A DNA stretch of 64,000 nucleotides from Prosopocoilus inquinatus (Eukaryota > Arthropoda > Insecta > Coleoptera > Lucanidae). Where the stretch lies: contig CM069871.1 in assembly GCA_036172665.1 (NCBI GenBank), positions 1,178,001 to 1,242,000 on the forward strand, written 5' to 3'. A program made the translations under genes and the position numbers. The notes under the pieces were generated by a model. It was given only the letters and a program-made list of their open reading frames with translations, searched no databases and was not told the DNA's origin. Positions 24,901-35,639 of the stretch are shown here, piece by piece (positions within the stretch are counted from its first letter, which is position 1; the number at the start of each line of letters is the position of its first letter).

Positions 24901-26589
24901 AACTGAAACAAGAAAATTTAAAACGCATAAAGTTAAATAAAATAAATAAAAATCAAAGAATTTAAAGGAAGAAAATTAAAAAATGATTAAAGCGAAGTCG
25001 AGGTCAACTAAACTCGACCCAACAAAAATTTTAATCAAAAAACAATTAAAAAAACTGAAGCTAAAAATTAAATGAAAAGAATTTCCGAAGATGTAATTCC
25101 AATTAACCCAAGTATTGATTAAGACAAATTAAAATGAACCTCAACAAATCTCAAGAAGTTAAAAATACTTAAAAAATTATTACGAGTAAAAAGTGTTAAA
25201 ATTTATAAAGTTAAATCCGACAAATCTCAAGGTCAATCAAGTCAAACCCCACTGGCATCAACCTAACACAAGTAAAAGATTAAAAAATCGACAGAATTTT
25301 TCTTGTAAAAATTAAAAAAAAAAATTAAAGACAAATAAAATGAAGTTCAACTAACGCCAAGGTTAATCTAACGGTTAGAATAACCTAGACCTTCTAACTC
25401 AACCGATCTCAACTCCATTTAACGCAAATAAAAATTAAAAATTGCAAGAAAAATTACATAAAAATGGTTAAAAATGAATTGATGTCCATTAAAATGAAGC
25501 TCAACTAATCTCAAGGTCAACCCAACTCAGCCTAACTGTATTTAACTGAAACAAGAAAATTTAAAACGCATAAAGTTAAATAAAATAAATAAAAATCAAA
25601 GAATTTAAAGGAAGAAAATTAAAAAATGATTAAAGCGAAGTCGAGGTCAACTAAACTCGACCCAACAAAAATTTTAATCAAAAAACAATAAAAAAAAACT
25701 GAAGCTAAAAATTAAATGAAAAGAATTTCCGAAGATGTAATTCCAATTAACCCAAGTATTGATTAAAACAAATTAAAATGAACCTCAACAAATCTCAAGA
25801 TGTGAAAAATACTTAAAAATTATTATGAGTAAAAAGTGTTAAAATTTATAAAGTTAAATCCGACAAATCTCAAGGTCAATCAAGTCAAACCCCACTGGCA
25901 TCAACCTAACACAAGTAAAAGATTAAAAAATCGACAGAATTTTTCTTGTAAAAATTTAAAAAAAAAAAACAAATAAAATGAAGTTCAACTAACGCCAAGG
26001 TTAATCTAACGGTTAGAATAACCTTGAACTTCTAACTCAACCGATCTCAACTCCATTTAACGCAAATAAAAATTTAAAAATTGCAAGAAAAATTACGTAA
26101 AAATTGTTAAAAATTAATTAAAATTGATTAAAATGAAGATTAGCTGATCTCAGCGTCAACATGATTTGATGACTTAGTTCAACTCAAGAAAAAAAATTTA
26201 AAAATAATAATAAAAATAAAAAAAAGCCTAAAAAATCAGTTAAATATAAAACTTAATTATTCCAAACTCGTAACTAAATATAAATTAATTCGTCCATTTT
26301 GGTCGCCGGTTAAGAGGGACCTTTTAACACGAATCTTGGAAAAATAACGGATATATTCAAATTAAAAAAAATTAAAAAAATCTGGCAACTATGGTATTAC
26401 TTGCAATACTTTTTCTGTAATCTATTTCACGCTATACAAATCAAGTATATTCAAGTAAGAACTAAAAATGTCAGCTGCTTATAAATGAAATTCACGTAAA
26501 TTTGTTTTTTTTTTGTTTTTTTGAAGAGGGGCGCCGCCAATAATTACTGTTTTGCATAAGCGCCTCCGACTACCCTTCGGCCGGCCCTG
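21956..26589. mobile_element. hAT-like non-autonomous DNA transposon, 4.6 kb
   Basis: The left end is CAGGGCCGGCGGAAGG and the reverse-complemented right end is CAGGGCCGGCCGAAGG. Inside the right end are GGAGGCGCTTATGC and GGCGGCGCCCC motifs typical of one group of hAT elements. The 8 bases left of the element are ATTATTTC. Those right of it are ATTATTCT, followed 2 bases later by an exact ATTATTTC (26599-26606), consistent with an 8-bp target duplication with slight local change. No transposase is present. Nearly all the interior is tandem repeat (22020-26130). Confidence 0.82.
22020..26130 (+). repeat. Complex tandem array inside the hAT-like element
   Basis: The phrase AATCTCAAGGTCAACC with variants occurs about twenty times, usually followed by CAACTCGA, AACTCAGCCTAACTG or AATCAAGTCAA. 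In the right half a higher-order unit of about 640 bp is visible: the phrase AAAATGAAGCTCAACTAATC starts near 23740, 24210, 24847 and 25492. The left half has shorter units (about 90-300 bp). A-rich spacers vary in length. No ORF of interest. Confidence 0.88.
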
Positions 26590-26606
26590 ATTATTCTGAT
26601 TATTTC

Positions 26607-28130
26607 GAAGAGCGATTCTACGTGTACGTCGAGTCTCCTTTAGTACAGCCAGCCACTTCATTATTTGATAAGGATAACACAGAAATGACATTCCATTCTC
26701 ATCAATGGTCTTGTAAAGTTATCAGGCACTTTGGCATTCTTGCTTTATCGGCTCGAATTCTTGCAATGGAAATTTTTTTTTCTCACAATCGTTTATAAGG
26801 GAGGGCCTTACTCAGCCGATAACCCAGTCAAGACAGCCAACAACGATATCGAGAAAAACATAAGAAAAAGCAATTAAATATAATTATTACATTGATAATC
26901 ACGATACGAGAACGAGAAACAGATGTCTACTACGTTTAAGGGAGTTACATGTTCATGTAAGGAGTTATGTTTGCATTTCCAATTTTCTTTTTTTTTAATT
27001 TATTAAAATGGTCACCAACCCGGACATACGATATGATATCAGCACCTTACATCTTGGTTATACTGTCCTGATGAGGTCTAATAAGACCGAAACCTACGTC
27101 GACGTTTACTTTCCTTGCCAACATCTTTTTAAATGATCTTAATTAATATTTTGTAAAATATGTCACTTCTACATACATATACTTGAGGTACTCGTAAATT
27201 AATTTTTAATTAGTTATGACGAATAGCACCTACATACTTTTTGTAATTATAAAAGACCATGATACCAATGTAATAAAATAATAGATGAAGTAAACCTGAG
27301 GTCGTATTAAAAGCAATGCAAAAGTCATGTCATTGCATTCTCAAAGGTCAAGAATTATGCATTAGCAAATGAATCGCAAAACCAAACTTAAGTGGACATT
27401 AAAAACCACAAAACACCGTCCATTACATAATGGTATGGCGAAAATTATGTCATAAATTAAGCCATGCAAATCGTTTCGGTGACGCTCTAATATGTCATTT
27501 ATTTAACCTTTTCTTTTTTTTTTCTTTCTTAATCACGAATTGGTTACCGTAAATAAACACTTCCAGTTAGTTAATTATTTTCTGAAACTTGACGAGTGAA
27601 AGTTCCTAAAACTGTACTAAAGAAAAAAAAATCCCCATTTTTATGACGGTGCCCCTTCACTCCGTGTGGTTAATCGTTTTGCAAAAACGTGGAAGGTCTC
27701 TGTCACGGCTGATGAAACAAACATTCGACAGCCACTTTCGTTTAACTATTCACTCGGAAATGCAGCGAATACTTCAGTTTTTAATCATGTGAATGAAATA
27801 CAGGGTGCTACAGGAATACCGGCATTCATTGTAACCGCCAACAAAAAAAAAAAGAAGAAGCCAATACAGTGAGAAACTTGTAACGCTGTAACATAAACAA
27901 AAATTACTTGGAGATAATACAACACTTACGAGTCATGTAATAAAATACGTTGTTATAGTTGCTAACTTCTCGATACTCAATACTGGATCTATTAAAAACT
28001 GCACACGGGGGATGTACCTATTAAGGAAGTTATGTGCAGCCTTATAAGGTTCACAGTGTATAACACAATGACTCGATTTTTTTTTAAGAATAAGTTAGAA
28101 TACAACTTTTTTGTCGAAACATCAAAATTT
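26607..28130. other. AT-rich sequence with a hammerhead motif, no gene seen
   Basis: Apart from the ribozyme motif (27064-27104) there is TACAGGGTGCTACAGG at 27800-27815, which could be a single transposon end without a partner. The ORF at 27666-27872 has no domain I recognise. Confidence 0.4.
27064..27104 (+). ncRNA. Type I hammerhead ribozyme motif (Penelope-like or retrozyme remnant)
   Basis: All core positions of a hammerhead are present in order. CTGATGA is at 27068-27074. Stem II is GGTCT (27075-27079) paired with AGACC (27084-27088) closing an AATA loop. GAAAC is at 27089-27093. A minimal stem III (AC with GT, loop CTAC) ends in GTC at 27098-27100, with predicted cleavage after C27100. 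Stem I pairs TGTC (27064-27067) with GACG (27101-27104), with one G-T wobble. The tiny stem III is typical of hammerheads found in the long terminal repeats of Penelope-like elements. No reverse transcriptase ORF is near, so this is probably a fragment. Confidence 0.78.
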
Positions 28131-31100
28131 GATTGAAATAGTTTGCTCCGTGGCCAAGAGATGGCGCTCTTGACGATCTTCGTCGCGCAATGGGCTTATA
28201 TTTGAATTTTGAAAAACGCGAATAGCTGTGCTCAGAGTTCTTGGAATTCGATTAAGACGACTTTTCGTACAATCGAAAATTAACGAGCGAAGAGATGGGC
28301 GCTCTGAAAATAAAGAAGCGACGCGTTTAGCTGTAACTTTCGACTTGCAAATGCAAAGGCAGAAGACAAAGTTATCGCTGAGAACGTCAAAATATGAATA
28401 CGATGGCCTGCCATGTATGCGTTTTAAACTGAAATAAAACAGCTAGAAAACAAAAATGTTAATACGTTAATTAATAATATAATAATTAATAAGTAAAAGT
28501 TAAAAGACGATAAATTCATTTTTGGTCAAGAGATGGTGCCATCACACCTTGATCTGGTCGGCGTCAAGACGGCATTTTGTTAAAAAAAATTGAACGTTTG
28601 AACAAGAGAGGGCGTTCTGAATAATTCCCATTCCCATTCCCACACAAATTTATTTTCGATTCGAATTAAAACCACTTCGATGTCGGAAAGGCAAAGTTTT
28701 GCCCAGTCAACGCTCCAGCAGGAAATTCGATTAAAATTGTTTTCCCTTTTGATCAAGAGATGGCGCCTTCAATGATCCCTGTCACACCTTACTTTTATAT
28801 TTTGGACTTTAATTTGAAAAAATCAATGCGAGATTAGTTAGCAGAGGTTTTGCTGAGAACGTCGGCGTCAAGACGGTATTTCGTTAAAAAAAAAATCACT
28901 TTTGAGCAAAAGAGGGCGTTCTGAATAATTTCCATTTCCATTCCCACACAAATTTATTTTCGATTCGAATTAAAACCGTTTCGATGTCGGAAAGGCAAAG
29001 TTTTGCCGAGTTAACGCTGTTACAGGAAATTCGATTAAAATTGTTTTTCCTTTTGATCAAGAGATGGCGCGCGGCGCCTTGAATGTTCCCTATCACGCTT
29101 TGATTCTATATTTCGAGATTTAATTAGAAAAAATCAATGCCATGTTAGAAGGCGGATATTTTTCGGAGAACGTCGACGTCAAGATAAACTGCTGTTATAG
29201 CAATTTTGATTTGATTTGATTTTTTTGGTTTCGCTCCTGTGCGAAAGGTGGCGCTGTATATAAGATCGAGTAGCTTTGATTTTAGAGTTTCAAATTCGGG
29301 CCGTTTTCTCGGACGTAGTTTAATTTTAATCTTCAATTTATTCCCGTAGTAAGAATTATTATAAAAATAACTGGAACAATTATTTTTATATTTTATATTT
29401 TAGAAGATCAAGGTTAAATTGCGACGGAGAAAACCGTCCTAGTTATTAAAAACGATTTGAGTTTGTTTAAGATGCAGTTAAAAGACAAAGCTTCTGTTGA
29501 AATACTAAAATTCGATTGAAGTAGTTTCCTCTTTACCCAAGAGATGGTGCTCTGATGGATTCTCACACGTATTTAAGTTCCAAAATGAAAAAGAAAAAAT
29601 GATTCCGAAATCAGAAGGGCAAGGTTCTGGTGAGTCAGCGCGAAATCCGATTAATCTTGATTTCTGTTTTGGGTTTGGTCAAGAGATGGCGGTTCGATTG
29701 ATGATCGATCCTTGCCACGCCTTGACTTTATATTTCGAAAATTACTTTCGAACTTCAAAAAAAAAAAAATTATCAATACAAAATTAGAAGAGTAGGTTAT
29801 GCTAAGAACGTCGGCGGGTAGATGAGGTAAGGCTGTTACGGGAAATTCCATTAAAATTGCTTTCAACTTTGGACAACAGATGGCGCTCTGAATGACTCTT
29901 TATTCGTTCGTGATCAATTTTATGTTTTCGATTTGATTTAATGAGAATGCGAAGACGTCGCCGCCGACGTCGCTTTATTTATGAACTTAGCTTTAGTAAT
30001 TTATAATCAATTAAATCGGGGCTTCTTTTGGCACTTTTGGACCATAGATGGCGCTTCTAAAGTTCAATACGTCCACGCTTTTTTTTATAAAAGTTGCAAT
30101 TTTTATCGTCGTCTTCGTGGACTGAACATAAAATACTGCTAATTCATAATTTCAAAATAATAATAATTATCATGGCAAATAAAATTTACTATATACAAAA
30201 TGAATGTATTTATTAGTTGGCTCGTAGATGGCGCTCTGAAAAAAAAAGTGACGCGTTTGGCTGTAACTTTCGACTTGCAAATGCAACGACAGAAGACAAA
30301 GTTATCGCTGAGAACATCAAAATATGAATACGATGTCCTGCCATGTATGCATTTTAAACTAAAATAAAATAGCTAGAAAACAAAAATGTAAATACGTTAA
30401 TTAATAATATAATAATTAATAAGTAAAAGTTAAAAGACGATAAATTCATTTTTGGCCAAGAGATGGTGCCATCACACCTTGATCTGGTCGGCGTCAAGAC
30501 GGCATTTTGTTAAAAAAAATTGAACTTTTGAACAAGAGAGGGCGTTCTGAATAATTTCCATTTCCATTCCCACACAAATTTATTTTCGTTTCGAATTAAA
30601 ATCATTTCGATGTCAGAAAGGCACAGTTTTGCCGAGTCAACGCTCCAGCAGGAAATTCGATTAAAATTGTTTTCCCTTTTGATCAAGAGATGGCGCCTTC
30701 AATGATCCCTGTCACACCTTACTTTTATATTTTGGACTTTAATTTTAAAAAGTCAATGCGAGATTAGTTAGCAGAGGTTTTGTTGAGAACGTCGGCGTCA
30801 AGACGGTATTTCGTTAAAAAAAAACATTTTTGAACAAAAGAGGGCGTTCTGAATAATTTCCATTCCCATTCCCACACAAATTTATTTTCGTTTCGAATTA
30901 AAACCGCTTCGATGTCGGCAAAGTTTTGCCGAGTCAACGCTCCTACAGAAAATTAGATTAAAACTGTTTTCCCTTTTGATCAAGAGATGGCGCCTTCAAT
31001 GATCCCTGTCACACCTTAATTTTATATTTTGGACTTTAATTTTAAAAAATCAATGCGAGAAAAAAAAAATATGTATCGATACGAAATTAGGAGACTAGGT

Positions 31101-31860
31101 TTTGCTAAGAACGTCGGCGGGTAGATGAGGTAAGGCTGTTACGGGAAATTCTATTAAAATTGCTTTCAACTTTGGACAACAGATGGCGCTCTGAATGACT
31201 CTTTATTCGTTCGTGATCAATTTTATATTTTCGATTTGATTTAATGAGAATGCGAAGACGTCGCCGCCGACGTCGCTTTATTTATGAACTTAGCTTTAGT
31301 AATTTATAATCAATTAAATTAGGCACTTTTGGACAATAGATGACGCTTCTAAAATTCAATAATGATAATAATAATAATAATAATAATAATACGTTTATTG
31401 ATCTGACTATTAAGGTTAACAATTGGTCACAATAATAATGTAAAAAACAAAAGGTGAATTAAATTAAATTAAAGTCCTACAAAGAATGCCAATAGTACAG
31501 TCAAACCAAAAGGTACGCCATCAGTGAGCTCGAAAGGAGCACACTGTTCTCCCTGGCGTACCTTTAACTTAAGAGAAAGAAAGAAAAAATGAAGGTAAAA
31601 GAAAAAAAAATAAAGAAAAAAAAAGTCAAGGAAGAAATTATTCTGGAAAAAAAAAAAGAAAGCATGGGGAGCAAGAAACGTTCACGCTTTTTTTTATAAA
31701 AGTTGCAATTTTTATCGTCGTCTTCGTGGACTGAACATAAAATAGTGCTAATTCACAATTTTAAATTAATAATAATTATCATGGCAAATAAAATTTACTA
31801 CATACAAAAAAAAAACGTTGAATGTATTTATTAGTTGGCTCGTAGATGGCGTTGCGTTCA
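28130..31860 (+). repeat. AGATGGCGC-rich repeat region, tandemly duplicated
   Basis: Blocks of about 150-250 bp recur, each with AAGAGATGGCGCC or CAGATGGCGCTCTG-type phrases, AAGAGGGCGTTCTGAA, CCCACACAAATTTATTTTCG and GAGAACGTCGGCGTCAAGAC. The stretch 28290-29145 matches 30224-31065, and 29770-30223 matches 31066-31857. The second unit lacks the counterpart of 29146-29770 and has an insertion at about 31355-31680. So a block of about 1.93 kb was duplicated and then deleted and invaded. No ORF is conserved. Confidence 0.88.
31355..31680 (-). mobile_element. 3' end of a non-LTR retrotransposon (or SINE) inserted in the duplicated repeat
   Basis: Compared with the empty site near 30068-30080 (TTCAATACGTCCACGC), the second copy has about 320 extra bases between TTCAATA and ACGTTCACGC. 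On the minus strand the insert ends CAATAAACG followed by (TTA)n, a polyadenylation signal plus microsatellite tail as in many LINE 3' ends. It contains a hairpin with arms GGTACGCCA and TGGCGTACC (31512-31563). The other end is purine-rich. No ORF remains. Confidence 0.65.
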
Positions 31861-33409
31861 AATACGCTACAATACAATTAAGTAAAATGGAATTAAATGG
31901 AATTGAATTTCTCTTATCAAAGAAATGCTCAATCGGTAACCGAAACAATGCTTCTTCGTTTATTGATTAGAAAGTAAGAAGGAATCTGTTAAGGACGACC
32001 AAAAAATTAGAAAAATAATTGTGGCCTTCTGAAAGCAGACAAGAGAGCACGATGGTGGCTTCAAATTGAAGAAGAATTTGATGATTACACTCTGTATATT
32101 AATTAAAAACAAAATCCCTGCGATAGACCGTAATCTTGGGTTACTTAAAATTGAGCCTAAATTCTGGTAAAACAATAATCTTTTCAGATGAAGCTCATTC
32201 TTACTTTCTCCATTTGATTGTCGTCATTTTTTGTGTGCCAACAATCCTCTGCCAATTTTACATCACTGCATAGTGTGGTTTGTGGCAAGAGGGCGCACCA
32301 TCCGATTATCTTTTTTTTCTTTTCTAAAAGAGGCAGTGCTACAGGAAATGGCAAGTGGCAAGAAGTCGTATTGCTTTCAGATCCTTTGTGGCCAAAATTT
32401 GGATGTCTTAATAAATGATAGTTGTCTCATAACACCCTGTATAGTAGTATACGATCGGTTACGTGTATTATTTATATTTCGATTAAAACTCAAGAATGTT
32501 CATTGTGATACAATGTTAGAGGTAAGAAGCTTTTGCCGGCCTACCGGGAACACACACGGTGAGATTTTTTCACGGAAATGTCGGAAGAAAAACCTTGCAC
32601 GTGATAGTTCTTCTTCCATTACGTAAGAGCATTAGGAGTTGTTGCTTCATTTTTCCTTATGTAAGTGTATTATTGAAAGTCGCGTGTTATTCGCGACTTC
32701 CTCGTTTGTTAAGACTTTTTAAGGACGGGGGAATAAGAACCACGTCCATCTTTTTTACTTACTTGGTGCTTGCAATAACTTAGAGTTAACATTGTTTTCT
32801 TCTACTTTCCTTTTAGTTACAAGGCAAAAGGAATTATTTTGCTTCCAAGAACTTGCACTTTTCTAATGACATGCTTCAAACTACAATCTGCGGCAATAAT
32901 GAAAAAAAAAAAAAAATAGAGCTAATTAACTTTATACAAAGAATAACAAGGAGCTGCAAACCTTAGGGAAATTTCATTGTTCTAGGGAATCTTAAAGGCA
33001 TTTAGGAACAGGCGGAATTTTTTCACAATCAGAATTTTCAAAATCAGCCGATAAATTTATTTATTTCACCGTTTCCAGTCGTTCATAAATTGAAAAAGAA
33101 GTATTTCTTTTAAGAATTACTTCAAATTATTTTTTAAATATAAAAGAGTGAAATTTTTAAATATAAAAGACTGACATTGTAAGCTAGAGAAAATTTTAAC
33201 AATCTAAAAAAAAATTACATTCGGCCAGGGAGTCAGTCGAACAAAAAGTGGATAAAACTGGCACACATTGACGCCACCTATCGTAAGAAGTCGTGATTAA
33301 ACAAAAAAAGGAAAGAAATCAGATGAGTTTGGCGGAAAGAAATTGGAAAAGAACGAGAACTTCTCGAAGATTGCCGAAAAGTGTTGAAAATTCAAATAAT
33401 AAACATTTT
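31861..33409. other. Unique-looking sequence, no gene identified
   Basis: The 131-codon plus ORF at 32231-32626 is the longest here but shows no domain, and the codon pattern is not convincing. CACCCTGTATA at 32433-32443 looks like a transposon end without a visible partner. Confidence 0.4.
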
Positions 33410-33690
33410 AAGTACAAAGTTTTTTTAATCTCAAACCGGACAGAAAAATGAAGGGAAACACACTCAACGTTTCGCTATAGATTTATAGCTTCGTCAGGAT
33501 TGCCAATCCTGACGAAGCTATAAATCTATAGCGAAACGTTGGAGGATTGCCAATCCTGACGAAGCTATAAATCTATAGCGAAACGTTGAGTGTGTTTCCC
33601 TTCATTTTTCTGTCCGGTTTGAGATTAAAAAAACTTTGTACTTACTATTTTCATCGGACAAGAACAAACTTCAATAATAAACATTTTCTT
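33410..33690. mobile_element. Penelope-like inverted repeat element, copy 1
   Basis: Arms of about 100 bp face each other. AAGTACAAAGTTTTTTTAAT, CAAACCGGACAGAAAAATGA and CGTTTCGCTATAGATTTATA on the left are answered by their complements up to CTTTGTACTTA near 33644. The centre has GGATTGCCAATCC twice. On the plus strand CTGACGA, a GCTATA/TATAGC hairpin and GAAACG occur in hammerhead order, twice. AATAATAAACATTTT flanks both sides (about 33396-33410 and 33674-33688), a long target duplication. One extra A after CTGACGA spoils the canonical stem II junction. Long flanking duplications, inverted copies and hammerhead-like cores point to a Penelope-like element. Confidence 0.7.
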
Positions 33691-34345
33691 AGAAAATTGT
33701 TCAAGGTCAACCTAACTCAACTGATGGTAACCTACGCAAAGCCAACCCAGCGACGAAAACTAACAAAAAAAAAAACGGAAAAATTCAGACGACCTTGGCA
33801 AAAAAAATAGGCAAAGATTGAAAACTTAAGATTGAAGATTGAAGAAAAATGTCCAAATTTTAAATTAAAAAAATCAGTTCAAGATCAACCCAACTCAACT
33901 GAAATTGCTGGGAAACGTCGAAAATTTGGAAAATAGTTTCAAGGCCAACCCAACACAACTGAAACCGACCTGAGCGAAGCCAACCCGATGAAAAAGTCGA
34001 GAAAAGCGAGAAATTAAAATAAAAAAAATTAACTGAGCGAAGCCAACCCGATGAAAAAGTCGAGAAAAGCGAGAAATTAAAACAAAAAAATTAAAATTCA
34101 TGAAAATTTTCGAAAAAATCTAAAATCAAAGGGAAAAAATTCAAGGTCAACCCAACCCACCTGAAGCCAACTTATGAAAAGCCAACTCAGACTATCGAAA
34201 CAGAAAAAATCGAGTTCTGAGAAAAAAATAACCGGAAATGGAACCAAAACTTAAATTCAGGAAAACTGTGGAAAATTTGAACAATAATATTTTTTTTTAT
34301 ATTAGAAAATTGTTCAAGGTCAACTCTTCCTATTTGATAATAAAT
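33691..34345 (+). repeat. Short repeats with TTCAAGGTCAACC phrases
   Basis: TTCAAGGTCAAC-type phrases recur at about 33700, 33870, 33930, 34140 and 34314, with CCAACTCAACTGAAA and GCCAACCC following. A 60-bp block (GAGCGAAGCCAACCCGATGA, continuing through AAAAGTCGAGAAAAGCGAG) is present twice almost exactly at 33971-34030 and 34034-34090. The vocabulary matches the arrays in the two DNA transposons, but no terminal repeats were found here. Confidence 0.7.
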
Positions 34346-35255
34346 TTATTATTATTATTATTATTATTATTTAAAAAAGAGCCCATCCCAACGAAAAATT
34401 AAAAAATTAGAGAGGATTTTAGCAATTTTAGAAAGTCGGAAAACTTTTTAAAAGTGAAAGAAATTCTAAAGAATTATGGAAGAAAGAAAAGTCGGGAGAA
34501 TTTTTTTAAATGAAAGAAAAAGAAATCGAAAATTCGGGCAAAAATTAAAATAATGTAAAAAAAATCTAAAAATTAGGATAGAGAAACTCCAAACAAAATG
34601 TAAAAAATTCTAAAAATTAGCGAAAACATTTGAAGAAAGTCAGAAGAATTTTGAGAAAAGAATCGAAAGAACTTTTCTAATTTCCAAGATACCCAGTTCC
34701 TTTTTTAAAACACTTTTATTATAAAGAGCTTCAAGAACTTTCACGTTTCAAGTTGGACAGGACTTGAGATAGCAAGAGAGATCATTTTACGTCAACAATT
34801 GTTTTTCCTAAAAAATAACTCTGAGTCTTTAGTAGGTACACAAATTAATAAAATGCAGACCAAAGCGAATTAGCTCCTTAATAGAATTGTATTAACTATA
34901 AAACATGAAAGATAAATATCAGTTGGCTATGGTTATGATTAGGTTGGAACACCGACATACGTTTATCGAATCAAAGCCAACTCCAAAACGTAAAGGTATT
35001 TGAACGCATGTTATTTATTTTCTTTCTGTGGATCTAGTGTAAGTTGCCTGTACTGTCATGTTATGATCTTTGTTTGCCAAAATAAAAAAAGTAATTCTGA
35101 AAGGGACAGAACCGCGACACCCTGTATAACACAGTTTCAAAATAGAAAAGCATTTTTCTTTGTTCTTATTTAGAGTTTTGTCTTTTTTCTTTCTTTTTGT
35201 TGCGTAAAACTAGTAATTTGGGCGTCGTCGTGAAGTTAGAAACGGTCGTACTTAC
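34346..35255. other. Sequence inside aquaporin intron 2, no exon seen
   Basis: A (TTA)n microsatellite lies at 34338-34362. CACCCTGTATAA at 35119-35130 looks like a transposon end. The intron 2 donor of the aquaporin is at 35255-35254 on the minus strand. No NPA-encoding exon was found here. Confidence 0.45.
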
Positions 35256-35446
35256 TTGTGCCAATGTTGCTATAACCAAACCGAAGGTGAGTCCAATTTC
35301 GACTATCGACGGGGCCGTCGTCGTTCCAAAATGCGTGATGGCGCCACAACCGATGAAGACCAGGAGGAATGTTCCTAAGAATTCGGCGCCCACTGCCTTC
35401 CATATTCGCCTATTCTCTAGATCTGAGAGGCCTATTATGTCCGTGC
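35256..35446 (-). CDS. Aquaporin (MIP family, Drip/AQP-like), second coding exon
   Basis: The minus strand gives 63 complete codons after two bases that finish a split glycine codon. The acceptor is TTTCAG with a CTAAT branch-like motif just upstream, and the donor is GTAAGT. The protein starts TDIIGLSDLENRRIWKAV, typical of the N-terminal segment of insect Drip/AQP channels. Helix 1 follows (GAEFLGTFLLVFIGCGA), with the conserved AEFLGTF signature of the MIP family. After a short loop (THFGTTTAPS) comes most of helix 2 (VEIGLTFGLVIATLAQ). The exon ends in phase 0 just where the first NPA-bearing half-helix (GH-SG-HINPAVT in the family) should begin. It would form part of a tetrameric membrane pore for water, possibly also small solutes. 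Neither NPA box nor the selectivity-filter residues are in the window, so substrate specificity cannot be judged. There is no stop or frameshift. An antisense ORF of 143 aa over this exon is a shadow. Confidence 0.9.
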
Positions 35447-35639
35447 CTGAAATATTAGAGACGTCTTATTTGCTCCGCTATAACAAACAAGTAACTATAG
35501 TTGCAAAGTTGCTGTTTGAAAAATTACTCATTTTTCCTTTTTTTTTGTTCCAAAAAAAGAAAAAAAATTCATCAAAACATTTAAGCTATATTTTGTTAAA
35601 TTCTCAAATATCAACACTTAAAGACTGACGCTGCACCAG

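Noticed and set aside
32231..32626. 131-codon plus-strand ORF
   Set aside because: No recognisable domain, no splice context and mixed codon use; length alone is not enough in this window.
27800..35130. Elements bounded by TACAGGGTG (27800) and CACCCTGTA (32433 or 35119)
   Set aside because: The sequences beyond the first seven bases are not inverted repeats of each other, so no element could be defined.
1..35255. Further aquaporin exons with NPA motifs
   Set aside because: A search by eye on the minus strand for the reverse complement of HINPAV-like codons gave no convincing match.
35197..35628. 143-codon plus-strand ORF
   Set aside because: It is antisense to the aquaporin exon and continues through the intron boundary into T- and A-rich sequence.
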